DNA of 64,000 nucleotides from an uncultured Bacteroidales bacterium (GTDB taxonomy: Bacteria > Bacteroidota > Bacteroidia > Bacteroidales > Bacteroidaceae). A model generated the notes under the pieces. It was given only the letters and a program-made list of their open reading frames with translations. It did not search any database and was not told the origin of the DNA. This document shows, piece after piece, positions 16,643 to 26,327 of this stretch. The stretch's first letter is position 1; every line of letters starts with the position of its first letter. The translations under genes were made by a program, and so were the position numbers. Location of the stretch: assembly GCA_902774335.1 (NCBI GenBank), contig CACYHW010000016.1, positions 1 through 64,000 on the forward strand, given 5' to 3'.

Positions 16643-18856
16643 ATGGAAAAAGTAACGGTTTTGACATCGGACAAGCTTTTCAACAGCTTCCTTGATCCCA
16701 AGTATATTCCCGCAGGACAGAATAAATACTATTTACGTAATACACAGGTTTGCGCCCCCAAGAACGGCTGGCGTCATCTGACCAGCTTCGAGATCGAGAC
16801 CCTGGTCAAGAACGACAACACCGCCATGAGCTGGGACAACATCCTGGTCACCGACGAGTTCGACCCCATGATGGTCAAGAACAACAAGTTCTACGGCTTT
16901 GTGCGCATCGGACGCGTATCGTCAAACGGCCTGCAGTATCACGACCTGCGCCTGCCCATCGGCATAACCAACAGCTCAATCCACTCATGCGATATAGGCG
17001 ACGACTGCGCCATCCACAACGTACACTACCTGTCGCATTATATTATAGGTGACCGATGCATGCTGTTCAACATCCAGGAGATGTCCTGCACCGACCACGC
17101 CAAGTTCGGCAACGGCATCATCAAGGAGGGCGAGGATGAGGATGTACGTATCTGGCTGGAGCTCATGAACGAGACCGGCTGCCGCAAGGTGCTCCCCTTT
17201 GACGGAATGATTGCGGCCGATGCATACATGTGGGCCAAGTTTATCGACGACCGCAAGCTGCAGGACCGCCTTAAGGCCATCACGCAGAGTTCGTTCGACA
17301 ACCGCCGCGGATTCTACGGAACCATCGGCTACGGCAACGTAATCAAGAACTGCTGGATCATCAAGGACGTCAAGATAGGCAACAGCTGCTACATCAAGGG
17401 CGCCAGCAAGCTCAAGAACATAACCATCAACTCATCGGAGATGGATCCCACCCAGATAGGTGAGAACGTGGTTCTGGTAAACGGTATCATAGGTTACGGA
17501 TGCCGTATCTTCTACTCTGTGATTGCCGTCCGATTCGTCCTGGGCAGCCATTCCAACCTCAAGTACGGAGCACGACTCATGAACTCGTTCATGGGCGACA
17601 ACTCCACCATCTCATGCTGCGAGGTGCTTCACAACCTGATCTTCCCGGCTCACGAGCAGCATCACAACAACTCGTTCCTGATTGCCAGCGTTGTCAAGGG
17701 CCAGTCAAACCTGGCTGCCGGCGCAACCATCGGCTCAAACCATAACTCACGTACCTTTGATGGCGAGATTGAGGCCGGACGCGGATTCTGGCCTGCTCTG
17801 TGCGTCAGTGTCAAGCACTCATCCAAGTTCGCCAGCTTCACCATGCTGGCCAAGGGCGCTTATCCCGCCGAGCTCATCAACCCGCTGCCGTTTGCGCTCA
17901 TCAGCAACGACGAGGTTCACGGCGAGCTCCATATCATGCCTGCCTTCTCATGGATGTACAACATGTTCTCAATGGCACGCAACAACTGGAAGTACGCCAC
18001 ACGCGACAACCGTGTGTTCAAGATACAGAACATCGAGTTCGATGCCTACGCTCCCGATACTATGGAGGAGGCCATCGAGGCCCGCAAGCTGCTGGACAAG
18101 TGGACCGCCAAGGCCATGCTCCGCAAAGAGGGCAAGGATCCGGATCAGTTATCGGACGACGAGCTCATCGAGATGGGCCGCAAGCTCCTGAACGGCAACC
18201 CCGACAAGATCAAGGACCTGGAGGTTCTGGGCGAGAATATCGAGAAATCAAGCCGCAAGGTGGTCATCCTGCACCCCTACAAGGCATATCACGCATACGG
18301 CGACATGCTCACATACTACGCCGTCCGTAACATCGTATCCTATCTTGAGGAGCACGACGACGAGACCTTCCAGAGCATCAGCAAGCGCTTTGACGGCGAC
18401 CGCGCCCGCGTTTGGTTCAACCTGGGCGGCCAGCTCATGTCCATGGAGGATGTTGATCAGCTCCGTTCCGATATCAAGGACGGCACCCTGAACACCTGGA
18501 AGGAGATCCATCACCGCTACAACGAGATTTGGAAAAAGTATCCCATCGACAAGCTGCGTCACGCATATATGTCGCTCAAGCACATGCTGGGCGTCGAGAC
18601 CCTTACCACCGATGACTGGAACAACGCACTCAACAAGGGCATCGACCTTCAGACCTATGTCTTCAATCAGGTCTACGAGACCCGCAAGAAGGACTACGAG
18701 AACAAGTTCCGTCAGGCAACCTTCCTCAACGAGGATGAGATGATTGCCGCATGGGGCAAGCTTGAGGACAACAGCTTCATCAAGCAGCAGCGTACCGAAC
18801 TTAAGGAATTTACCGAGCGAATCCAGAATATCAGAAAAAGATTATTAACGGAGTAA
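16643..18856 (+). CDS. DUF4954 family protein with left-handed beta-helix repeats
   Basis: The 737-residue protein matches DUF4954, nearly confined to Bacteroidota and spirochaetes. About residues 85-420 show hexapeptide-like turns of a left-handed beta-helix (for example [60 protein letters not shown]), as in acyl- or nucleotidyltransferases. The C-terminal 300 residues are helical and charged. The position directly before nagB suggests amino-sugar or UDP-GlcNAc-linked metabolism; this is inferred from context only. Confidence 0.85.
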   Translation: MEKVTVLTSDKLFNSFLDPKYIPAGQNKYYLRNTQVCAPKNGWRHLTSFEIETLVKNDNTAMSWDNILVTDEFDPMMVKNNKFYGFVRIGRVSSNGLQYHDLRLPIGITNSSIHSCDIGDDCAIHNVHYLSHYIIGDRCMLFNIQEMSCTDHAKFGNGIIKEGEDEDVRIWLELMNETGCRKVLPFDGMIAADAYMWAKFIDDRKLQDRLKAITQSSFDNRRGFYGTIGYGNVIKNCWIIKDVKIGNSCYIKGASKLKNITINSSEMDPTQIGENVVLVNGIIGYGCRIFYSVIAVRFVLGSHSNLKYGARLMNSFMGDNSTISCCEVLHNLIFPAHEQHHNNSFLIASVVKGQSNLAAGATIGSNHNSRTFDGEIEAGRGFWPALCVSVKHSSKFASFTMLAKGAYPAELINPLPFALISNDEVHGELHIMPAFSWMYNMFSMARNNWKYATRDNRVFKIQNIEFDAYAPDTMEEAIEARKLLDKWTAKAMLRKEGKDPDQLSDDELIEMGRKLLNGNPDKIKDLEVLGENIEKSSRKVVILHPYKAYHAYGDMLTYYAVRNIVSYLEEHDDETFQSISKRFDGDRARVWFNLGGQLMSMEDVDQLRSDIKDGTLNTWKEIHHRYNEIWKKYPIDKLRHAYMSLKHMLGVETLTTDDWNNALNKGIDLQTYVFNQVYETRKKDYENKFRQATFLNEDEMIAAWGKLEDNSFIKQQRTELKEFTERIQNIRKRLLTE

Positions 18857-18867
18857 CGAATACAACT

Positions 18868-19662
18868 ATGAGATTGATTATTGAACCGGATTACGGAAAG
18901 ATGTCAAAATGGGCTGCAAACTATGTAGCCAAGTGTATTAATGATGCTAAACCCACCGCTCAGAAGCCTTTCAAGCTGGGTTGCCCCACCGGTAGCTCAC
19001 CGTTAGGCATGTACAAGGAGCTCATCGCCCTTAACAAGGCCGGCAAGGTATCATTCCAGAACGTCATTACATTCAATATGGATGAGTACGTGAACCTGCC
19101 CGAGGAGCACCCCGAGAGCTACCACTCATTCATGTGGAACAATTTCTTCAGCCATATCGACATTAAGAAGGAGAACGTGCACATCCTTAACGGCAACGCC
19201 AAGGACCTCAAGGCTGAGTGCGAGAACTACGAGAAGGCTATCCTTGCTGCCGGCGGCATCGACCTTTTCATGGGTGGCATCGGCCCCGACGGCCATATCG
19301 CTTTCAACGAGCCGGGTTCAAGCCTCCAGAGCCGTACACGCGTCAAGACTCTTACCACCGATACTATCATCGCTAACTGCCGTTTCTTTGACAACGACGT
19401 CAATAAGGTTCCCAAGACCGCTCTCACTGTGGGCGTAGGCACCGTTATGGACGCCAAGCAGGTCATGATTATGGTTAACGGTCACAACAAGGCCCGCGCT
19501 CTCCAGCACGGCGTGGAGGAGGGTGTCTGCCAGATGTGGACTATCAGCGCTCTTCAGCTCCATCCGCATGCTATTATTGTGGCCGATGAGGCTGCTTGCG
19601 GCGAGCTCAAGGTTGATACCTACAAGTACTTCAAGGATATCGAGAAAGACAATCTGATATAA
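18868..19662 (+). CDS. nagB: glucosamine-6-phosphate deaminase
   Basis: The 264-residue enzyme converts glucosamine-6-P to fructose-6-P and ammonia. Motifs: [16 protein letters not shown] (phosphate loop), [21 protein letters not shown] (catalytic Asp), [19 protein letters not shown] (active-site Asp and His). The family allosteric C-terminus is short. It follows DUF4954 by 11 bp in one transcription unit. Confidence 0.96.
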   Translation: MRLIIEPDYGKMSKWAANYVAKCINDAKPTAQKPFKLGCPTGSSPLGMYKELIALNKAGKVSFQNVITFNMDEYVNLPEEHPESYHSFMWNNFFSHIDIKKENVHILNGNAKDLKAECENYEKAILAAGGIDLFMGGIGPDGHIAFNEPGSSLQSRTRVKTLTTDTIIANCRFFDNDVNKVPKTALTVGVGTVMDAKQVMIMVNGHNKARALQHGVEEGVCQMWTISALQLHPHAIIVADEAACGELKVDTYKYFKDIEKDNLI

Positions 19663-19684
19663 TTCTATTAAAGTTTTTTGATCC

Positions 19685-19725
19685 GGAATGGCTGGCTTGT
19701 TTTAAAGTCGGCCATTCTACTTTTT
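19685..19725 (+). terminator. terminator after nagB
   Basis: A 13-bp stem (19686-19698 with 19705-19717, G-U pairs included) is followed by ACTTTTT. It ends directly before the pgeF promoter box. Confidence 0.65.
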
Positions 19726-19727
19726 AT

Positions 19728-19735
19728 TACCTTTG
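19728..19735 (+). promoter_or_regulatory. -7 box abutting the pgeF start
   Basis: TACCTTTG, full consensus, ending 4 bases before the pgeF ATG; the transcript should be leaderless. Confidence 0.5.
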
Positions 19736-19739
19736 TGGT

Positions 19740-20408
19740 ATGGAATATCAAATAGCAGACGGTGTAATCGCGTTTAGCACTGAGAGGAATGACGAGCTTC
19801 CGTTTTATGTGGTGCAGCCTCATCAGGTTCATGGGTGTGAGATTCGGGAGGTTTTGGATCCTATGACCACTCGCCAGGAGCTGGAGGGGGTGGACGCTCT
19901 CATCACAAATGTGCCGGGCGTGGCGATATCGGTACGGACGGCCGATTGCATTCCGGTTCTGCTCTATGATCCTGTGAATCGCGCCGTTGCTGCGGTTCAT
20001 GACGGCTGGCGAGGTACGGTTCAGCGTCTCAGCCAGAAGGTGGTATCTGAGATGCAGCGCCGTTACGGAACCCGTCCCGGCGATCTCAAGGCGGTCATCG
20101 GCCCGGGTATCGGCCCCGAGAGCTTCCAGGTAGGACAGGAGGTGGTTGATGCGTTTGCTCAAGCCGGTTTCCCTATGGACCAGATCTTCAAAGACTGCGG
20201 TCCCAAAAATCCCACACCCCAAAACCCAATGAACGGAGGCCTCCACATTGACCTGTGGAAAGCAAATCAATGGCTCCTGGAGGAACTTGGAGTCTCATCA
20301 ATACAAGTTTCTGGCATCTGCACCTATATCAACAACCACCGATTCTTCTCCGCCCGCCGCGAAGGAACCAAGTGCGGTCGAATAATCAACTGCATCAAGA
20401 TGATGTGA
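19740..20408 (+). CDS. pgeF: peptidoglycan editing factor PgeF / laccase-domain (YfiH) protein
   Basis: The 222-residue product has the metal-binding triad of the YfiH/DUF152 fold: His31 (QPHQVHG), Cys70 (RTADCIPVLL) and His87 (AVHDGWRG), then IGPGIGPESFQVG. In E. coli the protein hydrolyses wrongly incorporated Ser in peptidoglycan precursors; related enzymes act as adenosine phosphorylases/deaminases. It is slightly short of the usual 240-260 residues because the N-terminal strand is trimmed. Confidence 0.85.
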   Translation: MEYQIADGVIAFSTERNDELPFYVVQPHQVHGCEIREVLDPMTTRQELEGVDALITNVPGVAISVRTADCIPVLLYDPVNRAVAAVHDGWRGTVQRLSQKVVSEMQRRYGTRPGDLKAVIGPGIGPESFQVGQEVVDAFAQAGFPMDQIFKDCGPKNPTPQNPMNGGLHIDLWKANQWLLEELGVSSIQVSGICTYINNHRFFSARREGTKCGRIINCIKMM

Positions 20409-20423
20409 CGAGGGTGACAGAGG

Positions 20424-20541
20424 TGACAAAGGGGACGGTTCCGTTTGGCACGCACAAAAAGAATCCCATCTGCGCTACAGATAGCTACAGGTGGGATTTC
20501 TTAATTTCGCGGTGAGCCAAACGGAACCGTCCCCTTTGTCA
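20424..20541. repeat. palindromic repeat, copy 5, with nested second hairpin (118 bp)
   Basis: The outer arms are the standard TGACAAAGGGGACGG palindrome, but the loop has gained about 55 bp. The extra DNA is itself a hairpin, with arms AATCCCATCTG (20462-20472) and CAGGTGGGATT (20488-20498). The right end (TGA on the minus strand, 20539-20541) is the aqpZ stop codon. Confidence 0.88.
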
Positions 20542-21189
20542 CCTGATCATCTTCCAGAGGGCGGCAGCTACTGAGGCACCGCACAGGGGAGCGACGATAA
20601 AGATCCAAAGCTGGCTAAGAGCGGCGCCACCAGCAAAGATAGCGGGGCCGATAGAGCGAGCGGGATTGACCGATGTGCCCGTGTATCGGATGCAAACCAG
20701 ATGAACCAGCACCAGAGTCAGACCGATAGCCAGTCCTGCAAAGTTACCGGCACCCTTCTCGGAATCGGTGGTACCCAGAACAACCAGAACGAATACGCAG
20801 GTGAATACCAGTTCAGCCACAAAGCCAACGCCGGTAGAGATACCCTGCTGGCAAACATTCTCACCAAGACCGCCGGGGGTGATGGCAAACAGAATGGCAG
20901 CGCCGATGATTGCGCCGATAATCTGGAAAACAACGTACCCGATGGCATCCTTACCGCTCATGCGGCCCGACAGCCAAACGCCCAGGGTGATGGCGGGATT
21001 GATGTGACAGCCCGAAATGCCGCCGATGGCGTATGCCATAGCAACCACTGCAAGACCGAATGCGAGAGCTGTGCCAACTACACCGGGAACGCCGATGCCG
21101 GCAGGTGTGCAACCCAGGCTGACGGCAGCGCCGCAACCCATAAGAACCAGAACCATAGTTCCGATCATCTCAGCTAAGTACTTTTTCAT
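20539..21189 (-). CDS. aqpZ: aquaporin (MIP family)
   Basis: The 216-residue channel has six membrane spans and both NPA boxes (GCHINPAITLGVW and TSVNPARSIGPAIF). The residues around them (His in SGCHINPA region, Cys/Arg in TSVNPARS) are those of water-selective AqpZ rather than glycerol facilitators. Monocistronic. The TGA stop is contributed by palindrome copy 5. Confidence 0.94.
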   Translation of the reverse strand: MKKYLAEMIGTMVLVLMGCGAAVSLGCTPAGIGVPGVVGTALAFGLAVVAMAYAIGGISGCHINPAITLGVWLSGRMSGKDAIGYVVFQIIGAIIGAAILFAITPGGLGENVCQQGISTGVGFVAELVFTCVFVLVVLGTTDSEKGAGNFAGLAIGLTLVLVHLVCIRYTGTSVNPARSIGPAIFAGGAALSQLWIFIVAPLCGASVAAALWKMIR

Positions 21190-21234
21190 TTTTGTCCTTT
21201 ATATAAGTTAGTAAATAGGTTTTATCGCGGGAGA

Positions 21235-21291
21235 TGACAAAGGGGACGGTTCCGTTTGGCTCGATGCCAAACGGAACCGTCCCCTTTGTCA
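21235..21291. repeat. palindromic repeat, copy 6 (57 bp)
   Basis: Short-loop form, same centre as copy 2. It lies between the co-directional aqpZ and tex genes; its right-end TGA (minus strand, 21289-21291) is the tex stop codon. Confidence 0.9.
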
Positions 21292-23427
21292 TCTGTTCAC
21301 CATCTTTAAGCTAATCCTTTGTCTTTGCAAGTCAACATCCAGCACCTGAACAATCACCTGCTGCTGTAAAGATACAACTTGCGTGGGATCTTTAATGAAT
21401 TTCCCCGGCGATAGTTGCGAAATGTGGATGAGACCCTTCACGTGCACTCCTATATCTACAAACGCACCGAAATTGGTAATATTGCTTATAATACCCGGAA
21501 GTTCCATGCCCGCCTTGACGTCCTCGATAGTATGAACCTCGTTCGAGAACTCAAACCTGCGCAGAGGCCCTCGCGGATCACGTCCCGGCTTCTCCAGCTC
21601 CGCCATAATGTCGGTCAGGGTAGGGAGTCCCACCTCGCCGCTCACATATTTGTTTATGTCAATCCTGGCACGCAACTCCGCCGATTTCATCAGATCCTCA
21701 ACCGAACATCCCAGATCCTTGGCCATTCTCTCCACAATAGGATAGCTCTCAGGATGTACGGCCGAGTTATCCAGAGGCTGCTTGCCGCCCGGAACGCGCA
21801 GGAAACCCGCCGACTGCTCGAACGCCTTTGCGCCCATGCGCGGCACCTTCATAAGCTCCTTACGCGACTTGAAAGGCCCGTTCTGAGTCCTGTAATCTAC
21901 AATATTCTGCGCCAGCTGAGGCCCAAGACCGCTAATGTACGTAAGCAGATGCGTGCTTGCCGTATTCACATTCACACCCACGCGGTTCACACAGCTTATC
22001 ACCGTCTGGTCCAGCGTGTGCTTGAGCTCCGTCTGGTTCACATCCTTCTGGTACTGTCCCACGCCAATCGACGACGGGTCAATCTTTACCAGTTCAGCCA
22101 GCGGATCCATAAGTCGGCGGCCGATGGACACGGCACCGCGCACTGTTACATCATAATCCGGGAACTCGTCGCGCGCGGTCTTTGAGGCCGAATAGATTGA
22201 CGCTCCGTCCTCGTTCACACTGAAAATCTGAACAGTTTTTGGAAGATGCAGATGCTCCACGAACTCCTTGGTCTCACGGCCTGCGGTTCCGTTGCCGATG
22301 GCTATGGCTTCTATCTTGTATTGTTCTACCAATGCCTGGATTTTTGCGGCAGCCTGACGCGCCTCGTTGTGAGGCGGGTGGGGAAATATAGCCTCGTTGT
22401 GCAGCAGAGTGCCCTGAGCATCCAGGCAGACCACCTTACAGCCCGTCCTGAAGCCCGGGTCGATGCCCATCACAGCCTTCTGACCCAGCGGTGAAGCCAT
22501 AAGCAGCTGCTCCAGGTTCCTTGCGAATATCCTGATAGCCTCAGTGTCAGCCGCATCCTTCGACGATGCCGCAAACTCATTCTCGACCGATGGCTGCAGC
22601 AACCTGTAGTACGAATCCTCCACAGCCTCATCCACCAGCTGCGACACCTCGGACTTGCCCCGTACGAACTTGTTTGACAGAGCTTCGGCGGTTTTTTCAT
22701 CATCAATCTCAATGGAGACGCGCAGGAAACCCTCGGCCTCACCGCGACGCATGGCAAGTAACCTGTGGGATGCGCAATGCTTGAGCGGCTCGTTAAAGTC
22801 AAACCAGTCGCGGTACTTCTGGGCATCGGCCTCCTTGCTCTTGACCACCTTGCTGTAAATGCGTGCCTCGCGGCGGTACCCGTTGCGCACCATATTGCGT
22901 GCGCCCTCGTCCAGCGATACCTGCTCGGCAATGATATCCATCGCGCCCTGCAGCGCATCGTCCACGCTGGCCACACCCTTATCCTTGCTCACATACTTGC
23001 CGGCCTCCTTATCCAAGGGAACATACGGATTCTGCTTCATCACAAACTCCGCCAGCGGCGCCAGACCCTTCTCGCGGGCGGCATCGGCACGGGTCTTACG
23101 GTGCGGCTTGTACGGTGCATAGATATCCTCCAGCTCCGTTGCGTCCCAGCAGTGCTCAATGCGTCCCTTCAACTCCGGAGTCAGCTTGTCCAGTCCCTCT
23201 ATTGTGCCTATGATGGTCTCCTTGCGCTTGGCCAGAGTATCCAGACGTTCCAGCGCATTGCTCACCTCGGTCACCTGCACCTCGTCCATACCGCCTGTGG
23301 ACTCCTTGCGGTATCGGCTTATAAAAGGTATCGTGGCGCCGTTCTCAAGCAGCTTCAGCGTGTTCTCTACCTGATGCTCCCTGAGGCCGGTTTCACGTAC
23401 TATTATCTTTATATATTCAGAATTCAT
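21289..23427 (-). CDS. tex: Tex-family RNA-binding transcription accessory protein
   Basis: A 712-residue protein with the full Tex layout: N-terminal helical Tex domain (GATIPFISRYRKESTGGMDEVQ), YqgF/RNase H-like domain (VMGIDPGFRTGCKVVCLDAQG), helix-hairpin-helix (THLLTYISGLGPQLAQNIVDYR) and C-terminal S1 domain (GIISNITNFGAFVDIGVHVKGLIHISQL). It binds nucleic acids and is the bacterial Spt6 relative. The C-terminus is slightly clipped relative to many homologues (ending KMVNR), with TGA supplied by palindrome copy 6. Confidence 0.95.
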   Translation of the reverse strand: MNSEYIKIIVRETGLREHQVENTLKLLENGATIPFISRYRKESTGGMDEVQVTEVSNALERLDTLAKRKETIIGTIEGLDKLTPELKGRIEHCWDATELEDIYAPYKPHRKTRADAAREKGLAPLAEFVMKQNPYVPLDKEAGKYVSKDKGVASVDDALQGAMDIIAEQVSLDEGARNMVRNGYRREARIYSKVVKSKEADAQKYRDWFDFNEPLKHCASHRLLAMRRGEAEGFLRVSIEIDDEKTAEALSNKFVRGKSEVSQLVDEAVEDSYYRLLQPSVENEFAASSKDAADTEAIRIFARNLEQLLMASPLGQKAVMGIDPGFRTGCKVVCLDAQGTLLHNEAIFPHPPHNEARQAAAKIQALVEQYKIEAIAIGNGTAGRETKEFVEHLHLPKTVQIFSVNEDGASIYSASKTARDEFPDYDVTVRGAVSIGRRLMDPLAELVKIDPSSIGVGQYQKDVNQTELKHTLDQTVISCVNRVGVNVNTASTHLLTYISGLGPQLAQNIVDYRTQNGPFKSRKELMKVPRMGAKAFEQSAGFLRVPGGKQPLDNSAVHPESYPIVERMAKDLGCSVEDLMKSAELRARIDINKYVSGEVGLPTLTDIMAELEKPGRDPRGPLRRFEFSNEVHTIEDVKAGMELPGIISNITNFGAFVDIGVHVKGLIHISQLSPGKFIKDPTQVVSLQQQVIVQVLDVDLQRQRISLKMVNR

Positions 23428-23448
23428 ACAACAAAGAAAAGTAGAATA

Positions 23449-23558
23449 ATTGAGAATTGAGAATTTAGAATTGAGAATTGATACCTCAAACCTGCGTGAA
23501 AATTATTACGCAGGTACTAGCCATTTAATTTTCAATTCTCAATTTTCAATTCTCAATT
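23449..23558. repeat. AATTGAGAATT-type inverted repeat element, copy 2
   Basis: About 110 bp, with complementary AATTGAGAATT and AATTCTCAATT runs at its ends and an inner palindrome ACCTGCGTG...CGCAGGT. It occupies the divergent tex-recA promoter region and ends 6 bp before the recA -7 box. Confidence 0.8.
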
Positions 23559-23564
23559 TTATTA

Positions 23565-23572
23565 TATCTTTG
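23565..23572 (+). promoter_or_regulatory. -7 promoter box of recA
   Basis: TATCTTTG directly after the repeat; the leader to the ATG at 23660 is about 85 bases. I see no LexA-type palindrome here. Confidence 0.5.
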
Positions 23573-23659
23573 CCTTTGGAGCGTCAAACGGCGTTCTGCT
23601 GGAGAGATGATACCTTGGAAAACACTCTTCGGGATTTGATAATTAAAACCAGTCATATT

Positions 23660-24739
23660 ATGGCAAAGAAAGAGATTGAGGGTGCGTCAGGCCTTCAGAA
23701 TGCGGGTTTGAGCGAAAAGCTCAAGGCCTTGCAGGCAGCAACTGACAAGATTGAAAAGAGCTTCGGAAAGGGCTCAATCATGAAGCTTGGTGACGAGAGC
23801 ATCGAGAACGTCGACGTCATCTCCACCGGTTCTATCGGCCTTAACGCCGCACTTGGCGTAGGCGGTTATCCCCGTGGCCGAATAATCGAGATTTACGGTC
23901 CCGAATCATCAGGTAAGACCACACTTGCCATTCACGCCATCGCCGAGGCCCAGAAAGCCGGCGGCATCGCAGCGTTCATCGACGCCGAGCATGCCTTTGA
24001 CCGTTTCTACGCCTCCAAGCTGGGTGTTGACATCGACAACCTGTGGATCTCGCAGCCCGATAACGGCGAGCAGGCACTCGAGATCGCCGAGCAGCTTATC
24101 CGCTCCAGCGCCATTGACATAATTGTCATAGACAGTGTGGCAGCCCTTACTCCCAAGGCCGAGATCGAAGGCGATATGGGCGACAACAAGGTAGGTCTGC
24201 AGGCTCGCTTGATGAGCCAGGCGCTGCGTAAGCTCACATCGACCATCAACAAGACCAACACCACCTGCATCTTCATTAACCAGCTGCGTGAAAAGATCGG
24301 CGTCATGTTCGGCAACCCCGAGACAACCACCGGCGGTAACGCGCTCAAGTTCTACGCATCGGTTCGCCTGGATATCCGCCGCGTCACCTCACTCAAGGAC
24401 GGCGACAACGTAGTAGGCAACCAGGTGCGCGTCAAGGTAGTCAAGAACAAGGTAGCGCCTCCTTTCCGCAAGGCCGAGTTCGACATCATGTTCGGCGAGG
24501 GCATCAGCAAGTGCGGCGAGATTGTTGACTTGGGAGTGGAGTACGGCGTGCTCAAAAAGAGCGGCTCGTGGTTCAGCTACGGCGACACGCGCATCGCTCA
24601 GGGCCGGGACGCAGCCAAGCAGGTAATGCTTGATAATCCTGAGTTGGCCGATGAGCTCGAGCAGAAGATCATGGCCGCCATCCTGGGCAGTCCCCAGAAT
24701 CCCGAGCCCGAAGATGACTCAGAAATGATGAACGACTGA
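23660..24739 (+). CDS. recA: recombinase RecA
   Basis: The 359-residue strand-exchange ATPase is complete. It has [20 protein letters not shown] (Walker A), [29 protein letters not shown] (Walker B and loop 1), [35 protein letters not shown] (loop 2), and an acidic tail [11 protein letters not shown]. Start at 23660 ([11 protein letters not shown]), because the in-frame upstream extension runs through the repeat element and the promoter. Confidence 0.98.
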   Translation: MAKKEIEGASGLQNAGLSEKLKALQAATDKIEKSFGKGSIMKLGDESIENVDVISTGSIGLNAALGVGGYPRGRIIEIYGPESSGKTTLAIHAIAEAQKAGGIAAFIDAEHAFDRFYASKLGVDIDNLWISQPDNGEQALEIAEQLIRSSAIDIIVIDSVAALTPKAEIEGDMGDNKVGLQARLMSQALRKLTSTINKTNTTCIFINQLREKIGVMFGNPETTTGGNALKFYASVRLDIRRVTSLKDGDNVVGNQVRVKVVKNKVAPPFRKAEFDIMFGEGISKCGEIVDLGVEYGVLKKSGSWFSYGDTRIAQGRDAAKQVMLDNPELADELEQKIMAAILGSPQNPEPEDDSEMMND

Positions 24740-24766
24740 GTCTTTCACAAAGCTCCACTTAAAGAA

Positions 24767-24796
24767 AAGCGATCCATCACGGGTCGCTTTTTTTTG
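24767..24796 (+). terminator. recA terminator
   Basis: AAAGCGATCC, five-base loop, GGGTCGCTTT followed by a run of eight T. Textbook Rho-independent terminator 27 bp after the stop. Confidence 0.85.
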
Positions 24797-24803
24797 CATC
24801 CCC

Positions 24804-25225
24804 TCCGCATCCCCCCACCTTAGGGAAGAAATGTCCCGCACCTGCGTTGCAGTTCCCTAACGTGCAGTGGTAACGCAGGTGCAAGCGTATTTCCTGTGCA
24901 TGTTAGGGATGAAAATGTTTCTACATGCGTTGCAGTTCCCTAAGGTGCAGTGGTAACGCAGGTGCGGGCGTATTTCCTATGCATGTTAGGGATGAAAATG
25001 CTTCTACGTGCGTTGCTGCTCCCTAAGGTGAGGGGGTAACGCACGTGCAAGCGTATTTCCTATGCATGTTAGGGATGAAAATGCTTCTACGTGCGTTGCT
25101 GCTCCCTAAGGTGAGGGGGTAACGCAGGTGCAAGCGTATTTCCAGCTCACGTTAGGGAGAAAATGGTACGCACCTGCGTTGCAGTTCCCTAAGGTGAGGG
25201 GGGTGATTGCTGGAAGGTGCATTAT
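24804..25225. repeat. 83-bp tandem repeat array, upstream of the RAYT gene (5 units)
   Basis: The GCGTTG landmark recurs at 24844, 24927, 25010, 25093 and 25176, an exact 83-bp period. Each unit holds an inverted pair (ACCTGCGTT ... AACGCAGGT) enclosing TCCCTAAGGTG and a TTAGGG closing the CCCTAA. The units differ by scattered substitutions but not in length. A degenerate partial unit follows to about 25250. No coding potential. Confidence 0.9.
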
Positions 25226-25284
25226 CTGTGGACGTTAGGGTTGAAAAGAGTTCATCGGACGTATCGGGAATCGGACTAAATACA

Positions 25285-25292
25285 TATATTTG
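25285..25292 (+). promoter_or_regulatory. -7 promoter box of the RAYT gene
   Basis: TATATTTG, 58 bases before the ATG, in the gap between the array and the gene. Confidence 0.4.
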
Positions 25293-25350
25293 CGAATGGT
25301 ATACTAATACAGTTGTTTGCAACTAAACCTAAACCATAAAAATAATTACT

Positions 25351-26319
25351 ATGAAAGATCTATTCCATGTTTGCATGACCGCGCACAAAGAGGTCATGAC
25401 AAGAAATTTTGACGATGCTCGCGATTTTACTAATCTCATGGCATTGGCAGCGTTCAGAAATGACACCAGCATTCTTGCGGACTCCGTGATGTCTAACCAC
25501 GTCCACTTTATCATTCTGTCCGAGTCGCCCAAGAAATTTACGCTTTCGCTCCGTTATTCTTTGACCAAACATTTCAACTACATCTACGGAAGGACGGGTA
25601 GGCTGTTTGATAAGAAGGTGTTTATCAGAAAGTTAGAGGGGACTAAGCATATCCAGATGGCCATAAATTATTGCCTTAGAAATGGTTTGCATCACGGTCA
25701 GAGCGAGACCGCTTTTGCTTATCCGTTCAGCACCTGCAATTACATTTTTTCGCGAGCCAGAGGTATCCGGGAGCAGGGCTTGTCATACAATCGGGCCGAA
25801 ATTCAATCGTTCTTGCCTAAGAATGCCGACTTTCCTGATAATTTTGCGATTGATAATCAGGGAGTTATATCAAGGGGCACATTTCAGGAGATTAGATTGG
25901 CCGAGTCTTGGTACGGTACGCCCACCAATTACATATACAATATGAATCGCCGCACCACCGAAGATTGGATAAAGGAACAGGAGAAAGATGATGTTACGGC
26001 CGATCCTATCACGCTGAAAATCATAGAGAAAGGCGTGCAGTTTGACTCGGAGTCCGATATGCTCAAGAATGAAATGGGTGGCCGGGCATCGGTGGTGAAT
26101 ATGAATGACCTTGAGGTTTGCTCGGTGGTGGACAACGATATTCTTGGCCGATACAAAACCAAGAGTATCTATCAGTTAAGTGATAAACGCCGATGCCAGA
26201 TCGCACAGGAACTCATACAGGATTGTCACATCAACGCCACTCAGGCCGCGCGCTGCGTCGCGATTCCCCCATCCATTCTCCCCGAAGAATACCGTCCCAA
26301 AAAGATCCGAGTATACTAA
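25351..26319 (+). CDS. REP-associated tyrosine transposase (Y1/HUH superfamily, RAYT)
   Basis: The 322-residue protein has the HUH motif as SNHVHFIILSE (His50, His52) and a catalytic-Tyr candidate Tyr107 in HIQMAINYCLRNGLHHG, the position of YIHNNP in IS200-like enzymes. The N-terminal HVCMT-AHK strand and FDKKVFIRKLE fit the Y1 fold (about 1-125). A longer C-terminal part ends in a helical DNA-binding-like segment (SDKRRCQIAQELIQDCHINATQAARCV), as in RAYTs. Such enzymes cut single-stranded REP hairpins. The gene is bracketed by two arrays of one repeat family, the usual RAYT arrangement. Confidence 0.82.
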   Translation: MKDLFHVCMTAHKEVMTRNFDDARDFTNLMALAAFRNDTSILADSVMSNHVHFIILSESPKKFTLSLRYSLTKHFNYIYGRTGRLFDKKVFIRKLEGTKHIQMAINYCLRNGLHHGQSETAFAYPFSTCNYIFSRARGIREQGLSYNRAEIQSFLPKNADFPDNFAIDNQGVISRGTFQEIRLAESWYGTPTNYIYNMNRRTTEDWIKEQEKDDVTADPITLKIIEKGVQFDSESDMLKNEMGGRASVVNMNDLEVCSVVDNDILGRYKTKSIYQLSDKRRCQIAQELIQDCHINATQAARCVAIPPSILPEEYRPKKIRVY

Positions 26320-26327
26320 CCAGCTCC

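Noticed and set aside
21415-22185. 256-codon open frame on the plus strand
   Set aside because: Antisense to tex, Arg/Leu/His-rich composition typical of shadow frames.
23450-23659. 70-codon N-terminal extension of RecA
   Set aside because: It would be encoded by an AATT-type repeat and the promoter; RecA normally begins near the MAKKE start at 23660.
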